Part shown: positions 7,783 through 15,669 of the stretch, piece after piece
How the letters are laid out: every line of letters starts with the position of its first letter
How positions within the stretch are numbered: the first letter of the stretch is position 1
NCBI GenBank assembly: GCA_945905275.1
Contig: CAMDPQ010000004.1
Location: 1-44,503, forward strand
DNA length: 44,503 bases
Reading direction: 5' to 3'
DNA from: Chlamydia trachomatis
GTDB lineage: Bacteria > Chlamydiota > Chlamydiia > Chlamydiales > Rhabdochlamydiaceae
Position numbers and translations under genes: made by a program
The notes under the pieces: generated by a model
Told to the model about the DNA's origin: nothing
What the model saw: the letters and a program-made list of their open reading frames with translations, nothing else
Databases searched by the model: none

Positions 7783-9120
7783 ATGAGTCAATCTATCCTT
7801 TCTTCTCTATCTGGGTACCTCTGGACACCCCCACATAGGCTATTAGAGGTAGAAATGACGTCCCGTTTCGCAGATAATCAAATCTCCCCTGATAATCCAG
7901 ACATCCCTCTACCTGGCATATTGTCTGCTCTGTTATTCCCTTACAACTTCGCGTGTAATTGCCACTCCCTTATCAATTCGTTCAGGCTCGGAGAAATCAT
8001 CGAAAAGAAGGTCCAAAGCATTGCTCGCTTTTGCTCTCTCCCCCTCTCTGCTGCTGCATCTCTAACCTCGATTGTTAGCACAGTTTCCAGCTTTGATGCA
8101 ATACTAAAGCCAGGGATTATCTTCGCAAGACACATTATGATCCCTCTTGCAATGATCACCCCATGCACTATAGCCGGAGCAGGATTCGGCGCAATTGAAG
8201 CAGGACTGGCCATGAGTAAGATAAAGCGGCAGGATAGCTTTCTCAAAGCTTTTAAATGGATGACCACAGAGCACATCAACGCTTATTTTGGATTAGGTCC
8301 ATTAACGGATATTCAAACTAAGATCGCGGCACTAACGACGATCAAGGATTCTGATTCGATATCAGAGGGCTTAAAAACGAAGATTGAGACAAGCCTTGCC
8401 GACCGATCCATAGACCTCTCTACCATTAACAATCTCTTCGCAGATGTAGCAAATGAATGCACCCTAGGTACCGCTAGACTTCTTCAATCAAAATACATCG
8501 AAGTAAACGCCGAGGAAGCTGTCCAGCTGAATCTATTAGGACCTAATGAAGCAGACACAAAAAGGACAGAGCTCTTAGCCCAGAAACACAAGAAACTAGA
8601 TCTCTGCGCCTCTCCTGGATGTGCTGCCCGATTAAAAGCTGATCTACCCCGCCTAATAGAGGAAGGAAATACAGAGCAGCTAAGAGCTCTATTGAATATC
8701 ACTGAAATTCAGGCAAAAAAATCCTTATTTTTCCATAGGGTTTCGACGGTATTATGTATAGGATTTACTTTGGCATCTATTGCCGCTTTATGCGCCTGCC
8801 CCCCTATTATTCCTGCTGTCATGTTTCTGGCTATAGGGGTACTCTTTACGATGAACTGCATGGCTTATTCAGGAAGCATAAACCAAGAGGGCTGGACCTT
8901 TTGCCCAAGTGATTGCCTGCCAGGCTTCATACAACGCAACCTTACAGATGTATGGAAGGATTATAAATGGACCTATTATACAGACAGCCTACAAAAGACC
9001 TCTGCTCAAGATCGAACTAATCAAGAGTGGATTACAAGGATTACAGCTGTAGTAGGTGCTGGACTCGTTGTGTGGGGTGTTAGTAGGTTAGTTTCTTCTT
9101 CAATCCTTGCCTCTCATTGA
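7783..9120 (+). CDS. Inc-like hydrophobic protein of unknown function
   Basis: 445 residues with three hydrophobic regions: about 84-147 (SLPLSAAASLTSIVSTVSS, then a second helix through IMIPLAMITPCTIAGAGFGA), a tight paired hairpin at about 315-365, and a single C-terminal helix at about 418-440. There is no signal peptide. Closely paired helices with long soluble flanks are the hallmark of chlamydial inclusion-membrane (Inc) proteins, which leave by type III secretion, so an Inc-like role is possible but not shown. No Shine-Dalgarno sequence is evident before the ATG. It shares its last bases with the convergent SH2-like gene. I found no enzyme motif. Confidence 0.6.
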   Translation: MSQSILSSLSGYLWTPPHRLLEVEMTSRFADNQISPDNPDIPLPGILSALLFPYNFACNCHSLINSFRLGEIIEKKVQSIARFCSLPLSAAASLTSIVSTVSSFDAILKPGIIFARHIMIPLAMITPCTIAGAGFGAIEAGLAMSKIKRQDSFLKAFKWMTTEHINAYFGLGPLTDIQTKIAALTTIKDSDSISEGLKTKIETSLADRSIDLSTINNLFADVANECTLGTARLLQSKYIEVNAEEAVQLNLLGPNEADTKRTELLAQKHKKLDLCASPGCAARLKADLPRLIEEGNTEQLRALLNITEIQAKKSLFFHRVSTVLCIGFTLASIAALCACPPIIPAVMFLAIGVLFTMNCMAYSGSINQEGWTFCPSDCLPGFIQRNLTDVWKDYKWTYYTDSLQKTSAQDRTNQEWITRITAVVGAGLVVWGVSRLVSSSILASH

Positions 9121-9887
9121 TGCAATACAGGGCAGACCAGTCCTAATTGCAGACTCTTCAGCAAATCTTCTAGGATTAGATATCTAGGTTCCTCGAGATT
9201 GGGATCGTCATTATAGGCAAGCCATCCTTTGTTCGTATGGACTAAGGTTATTTCCCCCACACCTTTTTGAATAGTAACGTAACTGAGCGTGATACAAACA
9301 ATCGGGCTCTGATGGAACTCTTGAATCTGCTCTTCTAAGAGGGTGGCAAATGGATCTTTTCTAAAGCAGTAAGACCCTACTGGATGCTCGGACAGTAGAC
9401 TCTCTACTTCATAACGATCTATGTTATACGAGGCGTAATGAAGTAAATCGGAATGCAGAAACCCATCGGAAGGATCTATTTCTATCAAAACATCAGTAAA
9501 AGCTTTTATGAGGTGCGAGAAATTTTGAATAGCTGGCAACATCTGAACCATTAACAGGATCGTTTTTACTGTCTGCTCTAGCATACGAGTAGATTGTGCA
9601 GAAAGAATATGGGAATCACCCTGTATCGGGTCGGTTCGTACCTGACAGTGCATTTTCTTGTCACTATCTAACTGATAGAGAGTAAAGGATACAGGGCACC
9701 AAATCGCCCTATCTTGGAGATCCATTAAGGTAAAACGAATCTCTCCGGTATTCCGATGAATAAAGGCTTGGTATTCTTGACTATGAGGTTGATGAACTAC
9801 CTGATTGTGCTCAAGAGATCGGGCAATAATATACTTGAATAGTGCTATATTGTTCGCAATTACATCATTTTCCACTTTTAGCTTCAT
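9114..9887 (-). CDS. Protein with SH2-like C-terminal domain
   Basis: 257 residues. The last about 95 residues follow the SH2 plan: a first helix RYEVESLLSEHPVG, a beta-B strand GSYCFRKDP whose Arg falls where the phosphotyrosine-binding Arg of FLVRES lies, then strands ITLSYV and ITLVHTNKGWLAYND, and a last helix LEDLLKSL. SH2 domains bind phosphotyrosine peptides, are rare in bacteria and are best known from Legionella effectors. The N-terminal 160 residues match nothing I know; there is no signal peptide or membrane helix. The start at 9887 (ATG) has AGGAG six bases upstream. A host-directed effector is the natural reading, but the fold call rests on pattern only. Confidence 0.6.
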   Translation of the reverse strand: MKLKVENDVIANNIALFKYIIARSLEHNQVVHQPHSQEYQAFIHRNTGEIRFTLMDLQDRAIWCPVSFTLYQLDSDKKMHCQVRTDPIQGDSHILSAQSTRMLEQTVKTILLMVQMLPAIQNFSHLIKAFTDVLIEIDPSDGFLHSDLLHYASYNIDRYEVESLLSEHPVGSYCFRKDPFATLLEEQIQEFHQSPIVCITLSYVTIQKGVGEITLVHTNKGWLAYNDDPNLEEPRYLILEDLLKSLQLGLVCPVLHQ

Positions 9888-9995
9888 CAAACACTCCTAT
9901 AGCATTTCTAATATATCTGCTATATATAACAAGGTAACCATTCTTAACATCACAAAAAAACCACTAGGAATATAAGAAAAAATCTTAACTGGCGC

Positions 9996-10781
9996 TTAAA
10001 GAGACTCCTTGCTTTTCGATAGCTCAACGGATTTATCATAGCAAGCAAATAGGGTTTGAATTAAACCTGAGCGCACCCCTTGCAACTCCATTTCATTAAG
10101 TCCAGCAATCGTTGTGCCACCAGGCGATGCAATCTGCATTTGTAATGTAGCTGGATGTGTATCGGTATGCTGCATTAAAGCAATAGCTCCTGCAAAAGAC
10201 TGAACAACAAGCTGTTTTGCATCATCTACAGTAAACCCAAGGGCAACTCCCCCTTCCATCATAGCTTCTATCATAAGCAAAATAAAAGCTGGCGATGATC
10301 CGCATAGCGCTGTAAATGCATCCATTTTTGTTTCTGGCATAAAATATACAAGCCCCATACTTTCAAGAAGACCCAATAGCATTTTCTGCAAAATAGGGTC
10401 AGAGGGGTCTACCACACCCACAACTCCCTTTCCAAAGCTAATAGCTAGATTAGGCATGATCCGTATAACCTTGGCACTTGGTACTAAAAGCTGCAAAGAT
10501 GAGGTTGTAATACCCGCTACCATACTAACAATAAGCTTACCTAAGCAAGAGGCAGAGATCTGTTCTGCGGCTTGTTTCACGTCTTTTGGTTTAACAGCAA
10601 GTATAATTAGATCTGCTTGCTTACAAATACTTAGACTATCACCGACAGATGCTCCTAATTCTTGCGCAAAGCTTGTAAGCTTTTGCGGATTTTGGGAGGA
10701 AAGAAATAGGGTATGGTTTTTCGATAATACCCTGGCAAAAGCAGAACCCATTACCCCACACCCAATGATTGCGATCTTCAT
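9996..10781 (-). CDS. proC: Pyrroline-5-carboxylate reductase
   Basis: Catalyses the last step of proline synthesis, reducing pyrroline-5-carboxylate with NAD(P)H. The N-terminal Rossmann motif is IAIIGCGVMGSAF, followed by ILAVKPKDV. The C-terminal P5CR signature is complete (QIASPGGTTIAGLNEM). At 261 residues it has the usual length. The ATG at 10781 has a GAGG ribosome-binding site. It is a single gene, followed by a short spacer and the SH2-like gene on the same strand. No other proline genes are nearby, so it may act on imported or host-derived intermediates. Confidence 0.93.
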   Translation of the reverse strand: MKIAIIGCGVMGSAFARVLSKNHTLFLSSQNPQKLTSFAQELGASVGDSLSICKQADLIILAVKPKDVKQAAEQISASCLGKLIVSMVAGITTSSLQLLVPSAKVIRIMPNLAISFGKGVVGVVDPSDPILQKMLLGLLESMGLVYFMPETKMDAFTALCGSSPAFILLMIEAMMEGGVALGFTVDDAKQLVVQSFAGAIALMQHTDTHPATLQMQIASPGGTTIAGLNEMELQGVRSGLIQTLFACYDKSVELSKSKESL

Positions 10782-11072
10782 ACCAACCTCTTTTATTCAT
10801 AGATATCAGTAAAATTACATTAAAAATAAAACAGAAGAGATGTCAACTAGATAGTTTTGCAAACCCTTAACAGTATGAGAGAGGCAAGAAGATTCACCCA
10901 AAATACAGATACCTCTTATTTCCTAGATCGAAGGGGGCCCAACGAGGTGAGTAAGAGATCTTCCATCCACTGGCATTAAATCGCCTTGATACGATTTCGA
11001 TCCTACAAGAGATAATATACAATAGACTGTTTTCTTTTCTTAATCTATGCTTCTGGCGAAAAGGACAATACT
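10782..11072. other. Intergenic spacer between divergent genes
   Basis: About 290 bases between divergent proC and the PAP2 gene. It should hold both promoters, but I could not single out boxes with confidence. No small reading frame with a ribosome-binding site was found. Confidence 0.4.
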
Positions 11073-11726
11073 ATGATTATTAAATTTCGTCGAAAACCAA
11101 CTCTAAAATACCCATCTGCTATTTTACTAAGTCATGCTGGAAAGACCTTTATTGTCTTAATTATATCTATTCTTGTGAGCTATCTCTTCTTCGATCAACC
11201 TACTACTCTTTACCTACAAAACCTTCCCCCCTTATTCAAAAAGATTGGCATAGACCTATCTAATCTTTTTGATCCCTTTTTTCTAGTTTGCGCAACACCG
11301 ATTCTTTTTTTTCTCAGTCGCCTAATCCTTCGCAAGCCGCTACTATCCTCTACCCTGCAGTTATTGATCTTTTCGATCCCTTTTTCACTTACGCTGATTC
11401 ATATCCTAAAAAACGGGTTTGCTAGATACAGGCCTAAGAAGCTGTTTACGGAAGGACTGTATGGCTTCCATCTGACAACCCCTTTCATGCATGATTTTTC
11501 TTTTCCCTCCGGTCATGGATGTGTCATCGGAGCCATCGTTGGCGCTCTGGCCTGCTCATTCCCTAAATACACCTGGCATCTATTAATACTAGGTATTTTC
11601 CTGTCCTTAAGTAGAGTAGTTGCTTTGGATCATTATCTTAGCGACGTCTTCTCTGGTGTAATTCTTGGAGCTCTGACCTCGCAATTCTTATTTATCTTCA
11701 TGAAAAAACACAAAATCACAATATAA
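11073..11726 (+). CDS. PAP2 family membrane phosphatase
   Basis: Integral-membrane acid phosphatase of the PAP2 superfamily (lipid phosphate phosphatases such as PgpB, LpxE or undecaprenyl-diphosphate phosphatases). All three active-site motifs are present: KNGFARYRP (K-x6-RP), FPSGHG (PSGH) and SRVVALDHYLSDV (SR-x5-H-x3-D). There are about six hydrophobic helices in 217 residues, with the catalytic motifs on loops facing one side. The exact lipid substrate cannot be told. The nitroreductase gene starts 11 bases after the stop, so the two are likely cotranscribed. Confidence 0.88.
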   Translation: MIIKFRRKPTLKYPSAILLSHAGKTFIVLIISILVSYLFFDQPTTLYLQNLPPLFKKIGIDLSNLFDPFFLVCATPILFFLSRLILRKPLLSSTLQLLIFSIPFSLTLIHILKNGFARYRPKKLFTEGLYGFHLTTPFMHDFSFPSGHGCVIGAIVGALACSFPKYTWHLLILGIFLSLSRVVALDHYLSDVFSGVILGALTSQFLFIFMKKHKITI

Positions 11727-11737
11727 CAAGGTATAAC

Positions 11738-12334
11738 ATGAGCACATTCGATGATCTAATACAGAAAAGAAGAGTACTATCCAGCCCAGTAGCTCCATTC
11801 ATTCATCATAGATGGTCACCAAGGAGCATGAGTGGCGAATCGCTAACAAAAGAGGAGATCAACGGGTTATTTGAAGCAGCAAGACTTGCTCCCTCTTCCT
11901 ATAATGCGCAACCATGGAGATTTGTGTACGCAACCAAAACCGATGCAAGCTGGTCGCACTTCATGGATCTACTGGTTGATTTTAATAAACAGTGGTGTAA
12001 AAACGCGGGATTACTTGTTATCGTAGCCTCACGAAAAAACTTCGAACATAATGAAAAACCCTCACAAACTCATAGCTATGATGCAGGAGCGTCCTGGATG
12101 AGCCTGGCATTACAAGGAGCTCATCAAGGCCTTGTCGTACATGGTCTGCAGGGGTTTGATTATGAAAAAGCCGCCACGCTGGCGCATATTCCGAGCGAGT
12201 ATCAAGTAGAGGCAATGATTGCTGTTGGAAGGCCTGCTCCGAAAGATCAACTCCCACCAGATCTACAAGCAATGGAGATTCCCTCTGAACGACGACCTTT
12301 ATCCGAGATTCTCTTTCATGGTCAATTTTCCTAA
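11738..12334 (+). CDS. Nitroreductase family flavoprotein
   Basis: 198-residue FMN-dependent oxidoreductase of the nitroreductase superfamily. The FMN-binding N-terminus HHRWSPRSMSGESLTKEEI and the following LFEAARLAPSSYNAQPWRF are diagnostic. Later DAGASWMSLALQGAHQGL and the C-terminal EAMIAVGRPAP also fit. Family members reduce nitro groups, quinones or enones with NAD(P)H, and the physiological substrate is unknown. It follows the PAP2 gene by 11 bases and overlaps the stop of the convergent flavoprotein gene by four bases. Confidence 0.9.
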   Translation: MSTFDDLIQKRRVLSSPVAPFIHHRWSPRSMSGESLTKEEINGLFEAARLAPSSYNAQPWRFVYATKTDASWSHFMDLLVDFNKQWCKNAGLLVIVASRKNFEHNEKPSQTHSYDAGASWMSLALQGAHQGLVVHGLQGFDYEKAATLAHIPSEYQVEAMIAVGRPAPKDQLPPDLQAMEIPSERRPLSEILFHGQFS

Positions 12335-13569
12335 ACTTCTACCCTATGAGTCATTGCATGGGCGGCAATCCATCCCGTTGTCCATGCATTTTGAAAGTTG
12401 AATCCGCCGGTAATGCCATCAGTATCTACTACTTCTCCCGCAAAATACAGTCCTTTACACAACTTACTTTCCATTGTTTTCTGATTAATTTCCTTCCAAG
12501 GAATCCCACCACAGGTCACAAATTCTTCCTTATTTGTACTTTTTCCATCGATTGTAAATCGGCTATGACAGAGTGCTTGGACGAGCTCATGTACATCGAC
12601 CTTACTCAAATGAGCAAAGAGCTTGGTATCCAGAATATGACAGTGGGCAAGAACCTTTCTCCATAGGTTTTTAGGTAGAGCAAATAAAGGGGTTAAACAG
12701 ATCGCTTTAGATGCTGATCCTCTTTTAGCTTCTAGAAGTGCCTCACGCACCTGATGCTCTGCAAGCATCGGCACCCAGTTAATAACGAGGACTCCTTTAT
12801 ACTCTTTTTCAGAAAGATAGCGCGCTGCCCAAGCAGAAAGGCGTAACACAGCAGGGCCACTCATCCCCCAATGGGTAATTAACAAGGGTCCTTCTGCATG
12901 AATTCCACTGCCTTCGATACTAATTTTCACATGATTTACAGCGACACCACTTAACTCATCGATCCGCAGATCTTTTATGTTGAATGTAAAAAGGGAAGGA
13001 ACAGCTGGCATCATTGTATGACCGAGTCCCTGAGCAAGCAGATAAGAGCGCTGCACCCCTCCAGTTGCCAGTAGAACAGCATCACAATCTATACGATCGT
13101 CCTCTTTAGTATGTACAGTAAGTCCCCATTCCGTTTTTTCAATACGGAGAATCTCACTCTCTAAACGAATCTGGACTCCGAGTACTTGAGCTTGCTTTAC
13201 AAAACAATCTATAATAGTCGAGGAGCTATTGGACACAGGAAACATTCTTCCATCCGCTTCTACTTTTAAGCTAACCCCCCGATCACTAAGCCAATTAATC
13301 ATATCTTGAGGTTGAAATTCATAGAATAATTTCTTTAAAGACTCCGCCCCTCTTGGGTAGTGGCTTGATAAGACTTGCGGATCAAAACAGTTATGAGTGA
13401 CGTTGCATCTACCTCCCCCTGAGACTCTTACCTTAGCTAAAGGCTGGCGTGTTTTTTCAAAAATAATTACCTCAGCCTCTTTATCGATTTCAGCAGCGAT
13501 CAGTGCTGCAAAAAAGCCGGCCGCCCCACCACCAATAATTCCGATCCGTCGTTTGGATGATTGTATCAT
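12331..13569 (-). CDS. HI0933/YhiN-type FAD-dependent oxidoreductase
   Basis: Flavoprotein of the HI0933 (YhiN) family. The FAD dinucleotide site is RIGIIGGGAAGFFAAL near the start, followed by the family hallmark VSGGGRCNVTHNC. The C-terminus has AGEVVDTDGITGG and FNFQNAWTTGWIAA, which closes the FAD site. The reaction is not known for most members; one lineage is called aminoacetone oxidase. The ATG at 13569 gives 412 residues. A TTG at 13590 would add seven, and the ribosome-binding site (AAGGG) does not decide clearly between them. Four-base overlap of stops with the convergent nitroreductase. Confidence 0.88.
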   Translation of the reverse strand: MIQSSKRRIGIIGGGAAGFFAALIAAEIDKEAEVIIFEKTRQPLAKVRVSGGGRCNVTHNCFDPQVLSSHYPRGAESLKKLFYEFQPQDMINWLSDRGVSLKVEADGRMFPVSNSSSTIIDCFVKQAQVLGVQIRLESEILRIEKTEWGLTVHTKEDDRIDCDAVLLATGGVQRSYLLAQGLGHTMMPAVPSLFTFNIKDLRIDELSGVAVNHVKISIEGSGIHAEGPLLITHWGMSGPAVLRLSAWAARYLSEKEYKGVLVINWVPMLAEHQVREALLEAKRGSASKAICLTPLFALPKNLWRKVLAHCHILDTKLFAHLSKVDVHELVQALCHSRFTIDGKSTNKEEFVTCGGIPWKEINQKTMESKLCKGLYFAGEVVDTDGITGGFNFQNAWTTGWIAAHAMTHRVEV

Positions 13570-13743
13570 ACAATAGAATACCCTTTGCAAAGGGCTTAGA
13601 GTCTACCAAAAAAAAGGGAATGGGGAAAGAACTTAGAATAGGAAAATCGAGCAAGACCTGTACTTGCTCGACAACTTGTTGCCTTAACTCATCAAGCGCC
13701 ACTAGCGTCGCAGCTCAATAAATCTCCTTTCAGGGGCTTATAA

Positions 13744-13902
13744 CTACTTACGAGAAGCTGTTTTTTTAGATGCTCTACGAACAGTCTTACGAACTGTTTT
13801 TTTAGCAGCAGTTCTTTTTTTAGCAGTGGTTTTTTTAGCAGTGGTTTTTTTAGCAATTGTTTTACGCACAGCTTTTTTAGATGTTGTTCTTTTTTTCGCC
13901 AT
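13744..13902 (-). CDS. Hc2-like histone H1 family protein, short
   Basis: A 52-residue, extremely basic protein made of Lys/Ala/Thr/Arg with repeated AKKTT units (IAKKTTAKKTTAKKRTAAKK) and the ends MAKKRTTSKKAVRK and RRASKKTASRK. This composition is that of chlamydial Hc2 and other bacterial H1-like proteins, which coat and condense DNA when the developmental cell becomes infectious. Chlamydia Hc2 is three to four times longer, so this is a minimal form. An AAGGA ribosome-binding site precedes the ATG. The DNA is repetitive (TTTTTTAGCAGT copies), so copy number may vary between strains. Confidence 0.85.
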   Translation of the reverse strand: MAKKRTTSKKAVRKTIAKKTTAKKTTAKKRTAAKKTVRKTVRRASKKTASRK

Positions 13903-14068
13903 AATAATTTTCCTTGTTTCTTTTATAGGCTTTTAAATTGTTCATGCATTTCTATCAGATCTACATTACAAAGTGTTCTATGCCTATAATTATTAATATA
14001 CAAAAAGTTTATTTAATTTAAAATTATTTTTTTTCAAATTAAATAAAACTAAGTGATTTAAATAATGA

Positions 14069-14104
14069 AAAAACCCTTCTAGGGTCTATTCTAGAAGGGT
14101 TTTT
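14069..14104 (-). terminator. Rho-independent terminator after the cyclophilin gene
   Basis: Perfect 14-base inverted repeat (AAAAACCCTTCTAG at 14069-14082 and its complement at 14091-14104) with an eight-base loop. On the minus strand the stem ends in a U-run. It lies 55 bases past the cyclophilin stop. It is nearly symmetrical and could work in both directions. Confidence 0.8.
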
Positions 14105-14158
14105 AATCGATAAAAAAAATTTTTATTTTTTATAAAAAATTAAAAATAAATATACTTT

Positions 14159-14734
14159 CTACTCTTCTTTAATCTCAATTGATGTAATTTTATCGCCTTG
14201 TTTGATACTATTAACAATATTCATTCCATTAACTGTTTGACCAAATACTGTATATTCACCATCTAAAAAAGACACTTTATCTAAAGTAATATAAAACTGA
14301 GAACCACTCGAGCGCTTCTTAGGATTACCTTGATCTGGCAACCGAGCCCATGCAAGAGCCCCTGATTCATGAGGCAGACCAATTTCCGCTGGAATGGTAT
14401 ACCCTGGACCACCGGTACCGGTCCCTGTAGGATCGCCGCCCTGAATCACGAATCCGGGAACCACTCTATGGAATGTCAGTCCATTATAAAAGCCCCCCTT
14501 GGCTAACATAATGAAATTAGTGACTGATAAGGGAGCTTTAGCTGGATAAAGGGCGCAGGTAATATCCCCTTTATCCGTTTTAATGACCGCAAGGTATTTT
14601 TTATTTACATCAAATTCCATTGCTTGTTTTGGCTCGGTAAATTTCATTTTTTCTGCTCCTAGAATTGGTGAAAGGCCCATTAGCGCGAGGCTATAAGCCA
14701 GGCTAAGACAAAGACTTTTGAGATACTTTTTCAT
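14159..14734 (-). CDS. Exported cyclophilin-type peptidyl-prolyl isomerase
   Basis: Catalyses cis-trans isomerisation of prolyl bonds. A signal peptide (MKKYLKSLCLSLAYSLALMG, then ILGA) is followed by the cyclophilin fold: GFYNGLTFHRVVPGFVIQGG with the catalytic Arg, DPTGTGTGGPGYTIPAE, GSQFYITL and LDGEYTVFGQ. At 191 residues it is a typical bacterial periplasmic cyclophilin and should act as a folding factor outside the cytoplasm. The ATG has GGGAGGT upstream. It is divergent from the exported glutaredoxin-like gene with 134 bases between, and has its own terminator downstream. Confidence 0.92.
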   Translation of the reverse strand: MKKYLKSLCLSLAYSLALMGLSPILGAEKMKFTEPKQAMEFDVNKKYLAVIKTDKGDITCALYPAKAPLSVTNFIMLAKGGFYNGLTFHRVVPGFVIQGGDPTGTGTGGPGYTIPAEIGLPHESGALAWARLPDQGNPKKRSSGSQFYITLDKVSFLDGEYTVFGQTVNGMNIVNSIKQGDKITSIEIKEE

Positions 14735-14868
14735 ATAAAGACCTCCCTATGTTATATATTGAACGCTGAAGAAAATAGAAAATTAAGGGATTATCCAAAA
14801 GGATTTTCTGAAAAAAAACTACAGAGTCTCGATAAAACACAAACCCATAACCTATCCCCAGGTAATCC

Positions 14869-15222
14869 ATGAAAAATGTTATGATCACAGCTCTTGCTTT
14901 TTGCGCAGTATATGCCTTACCAAGCCTGGCCTTTATGCCAGATTCCCAGCAAGCTAGCACATGGGAATATGGAGCTAAGAAAAAAGACGTCGTTTTATTT
15001 TACTCCCCAGGCTGCCCTTATTGTAAAAAAGTCCTTACTTATCTAAAAAAAGAAGACCTGGCTATTTCCATGAGAAATACCCAAGCCGATGCATCGGCTT
15101 TGGACTATTTAAAAAGAGAGGGGGGTAAAAAACAAGTTCCCTGTTTATTTATTAATGGGAAAGCGATGTATGAATCGGATGCCATTATTGCATGGCTTGC
15201 AAAAAACAAAGATACTCTATAA
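14869..15222 (+). CDS. Exported glutaredoxin-like protein
   Basis: 117 residues: a signal peptide (MKNVMITALAFCAVYALP, cleaved after SLAFM or nearby), then a glutaredoxin/thioredoxin fold with the CPYC active site in FYSPGCPYCKKVLTYLKK. The cis-proline follows in KKQVPCLFINGKAMYES, as does the C-terminal SDAIIAWLAKN. Glutaredoxins are normally cytoplasmic and glutathione-linked, so an exported CPYC protein suggests a role in disulphide exchange of envelope proteins. This fits chlamydiae, whose outer envelope is disulphide cross-linked, though that link is inference. It is divergent from the periplasmic cyclophilin, suggesting shared control. Confidence 0.85.
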   Translation: MKNVMITALAFCAVYALPSLAFMPDSQQASTWEYGAKKKDVVLFYSPGCPYCKKVLTYLKKEDLAISMRNTQADASALDYLKREGGKKQVPCLFINGKAMYESDAIIAWLAKNKDTL

Positions 15223-15225
15223 AAA

Positions 15226-15259
15226 CTAAAGGCAAGAATAGTGATATTCTTGCCTTTAG
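15226..15259 (-). terminator. Terminator between convergent small genes
   Basis: Perfect 15-base stem (CTAAAGGCAAGAATA at 15226-15240 and its complement at 15245-15259) with a four-base loop. The T-run follows on the minus strand, so it fits the 39-residue gene at 15294-15413, but its position 3 bases past the glutaredoxin stop lets it serve both. Confidence 0.8.
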
Positions 15260-15293
15260 GAAAAAATCCTACCGGATATAGAAATTACATACC

Positions 15294-15413
15294 TTATCGA
15301 GGTGTTTTTTTATCTGGAGAAGGTCTTGCTGGTGCTTGACCAGGTTGAGCAGGTGTTTTTTGAGTGTGTGGTTGTTGTTGTGGGTTCTGTGGTTTGTTAG
15401 GTTGTTGTTTCAT
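15294..15413 (-). CDS. Small Pro/Gln-rich protein, 39 residues
   Basis: A short gene with complete expression signals: AAGGAG nine bases before the ATG, and a perfect-stem terminator 34 bases past the stop. The product is MKQQPNKPQNPQQQPH followed by a Pro/Ala/Lys-rich tail ending PSPDKKTPR. It is low-complexity, strongly hydrophilic, and should be disordered; no signal peptide or domain. I do not recognise it. About 250 bases of AT-rich DNA upstream could carry its promoter. Function unknown; see the finding on it. Confidence 0.65.
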   Translation of the reverse strand: MKQQPNKPQNPQQQPHTQKTPAQPGQAPARPSPDKKTPR

Positions 15414-15669
15414 AAAATAAAGCTCCTTGAATTGTTTTATACAGAATGAGTAACAAGCTCAATGAGCTGTATTTATCACTCTATTTTTAATATTACATTT
15501 TTTAAATTAAAAACCTAATAAATTTTAATAACACAAAATGTAATTAACAATACAAGGCATTAGAAATCAGTAATATGTAGGAGGAAAAAAAATAAAAAAT
15601 ACCAAAATCTCTTTTCTTCTTTTGCTGTTTTAATTAAATAAAGAGAGAGCGCAGGCTCAAGGAGATTTT

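Noticed and set aside
13490-13702. 70-residue minus frame upstream of the HI0933 gene
   Set aside because: It overlaps the start of the flavoprotein in another frame, and its C-terminal half is a shadow of the FAD motif.
14703-14960. 85-residue minus frame between the cyclophilin and glutaredoxin genes
   Set aside because: It overlaps both real genes and is antisense to the glutaredoxin signal peptide.
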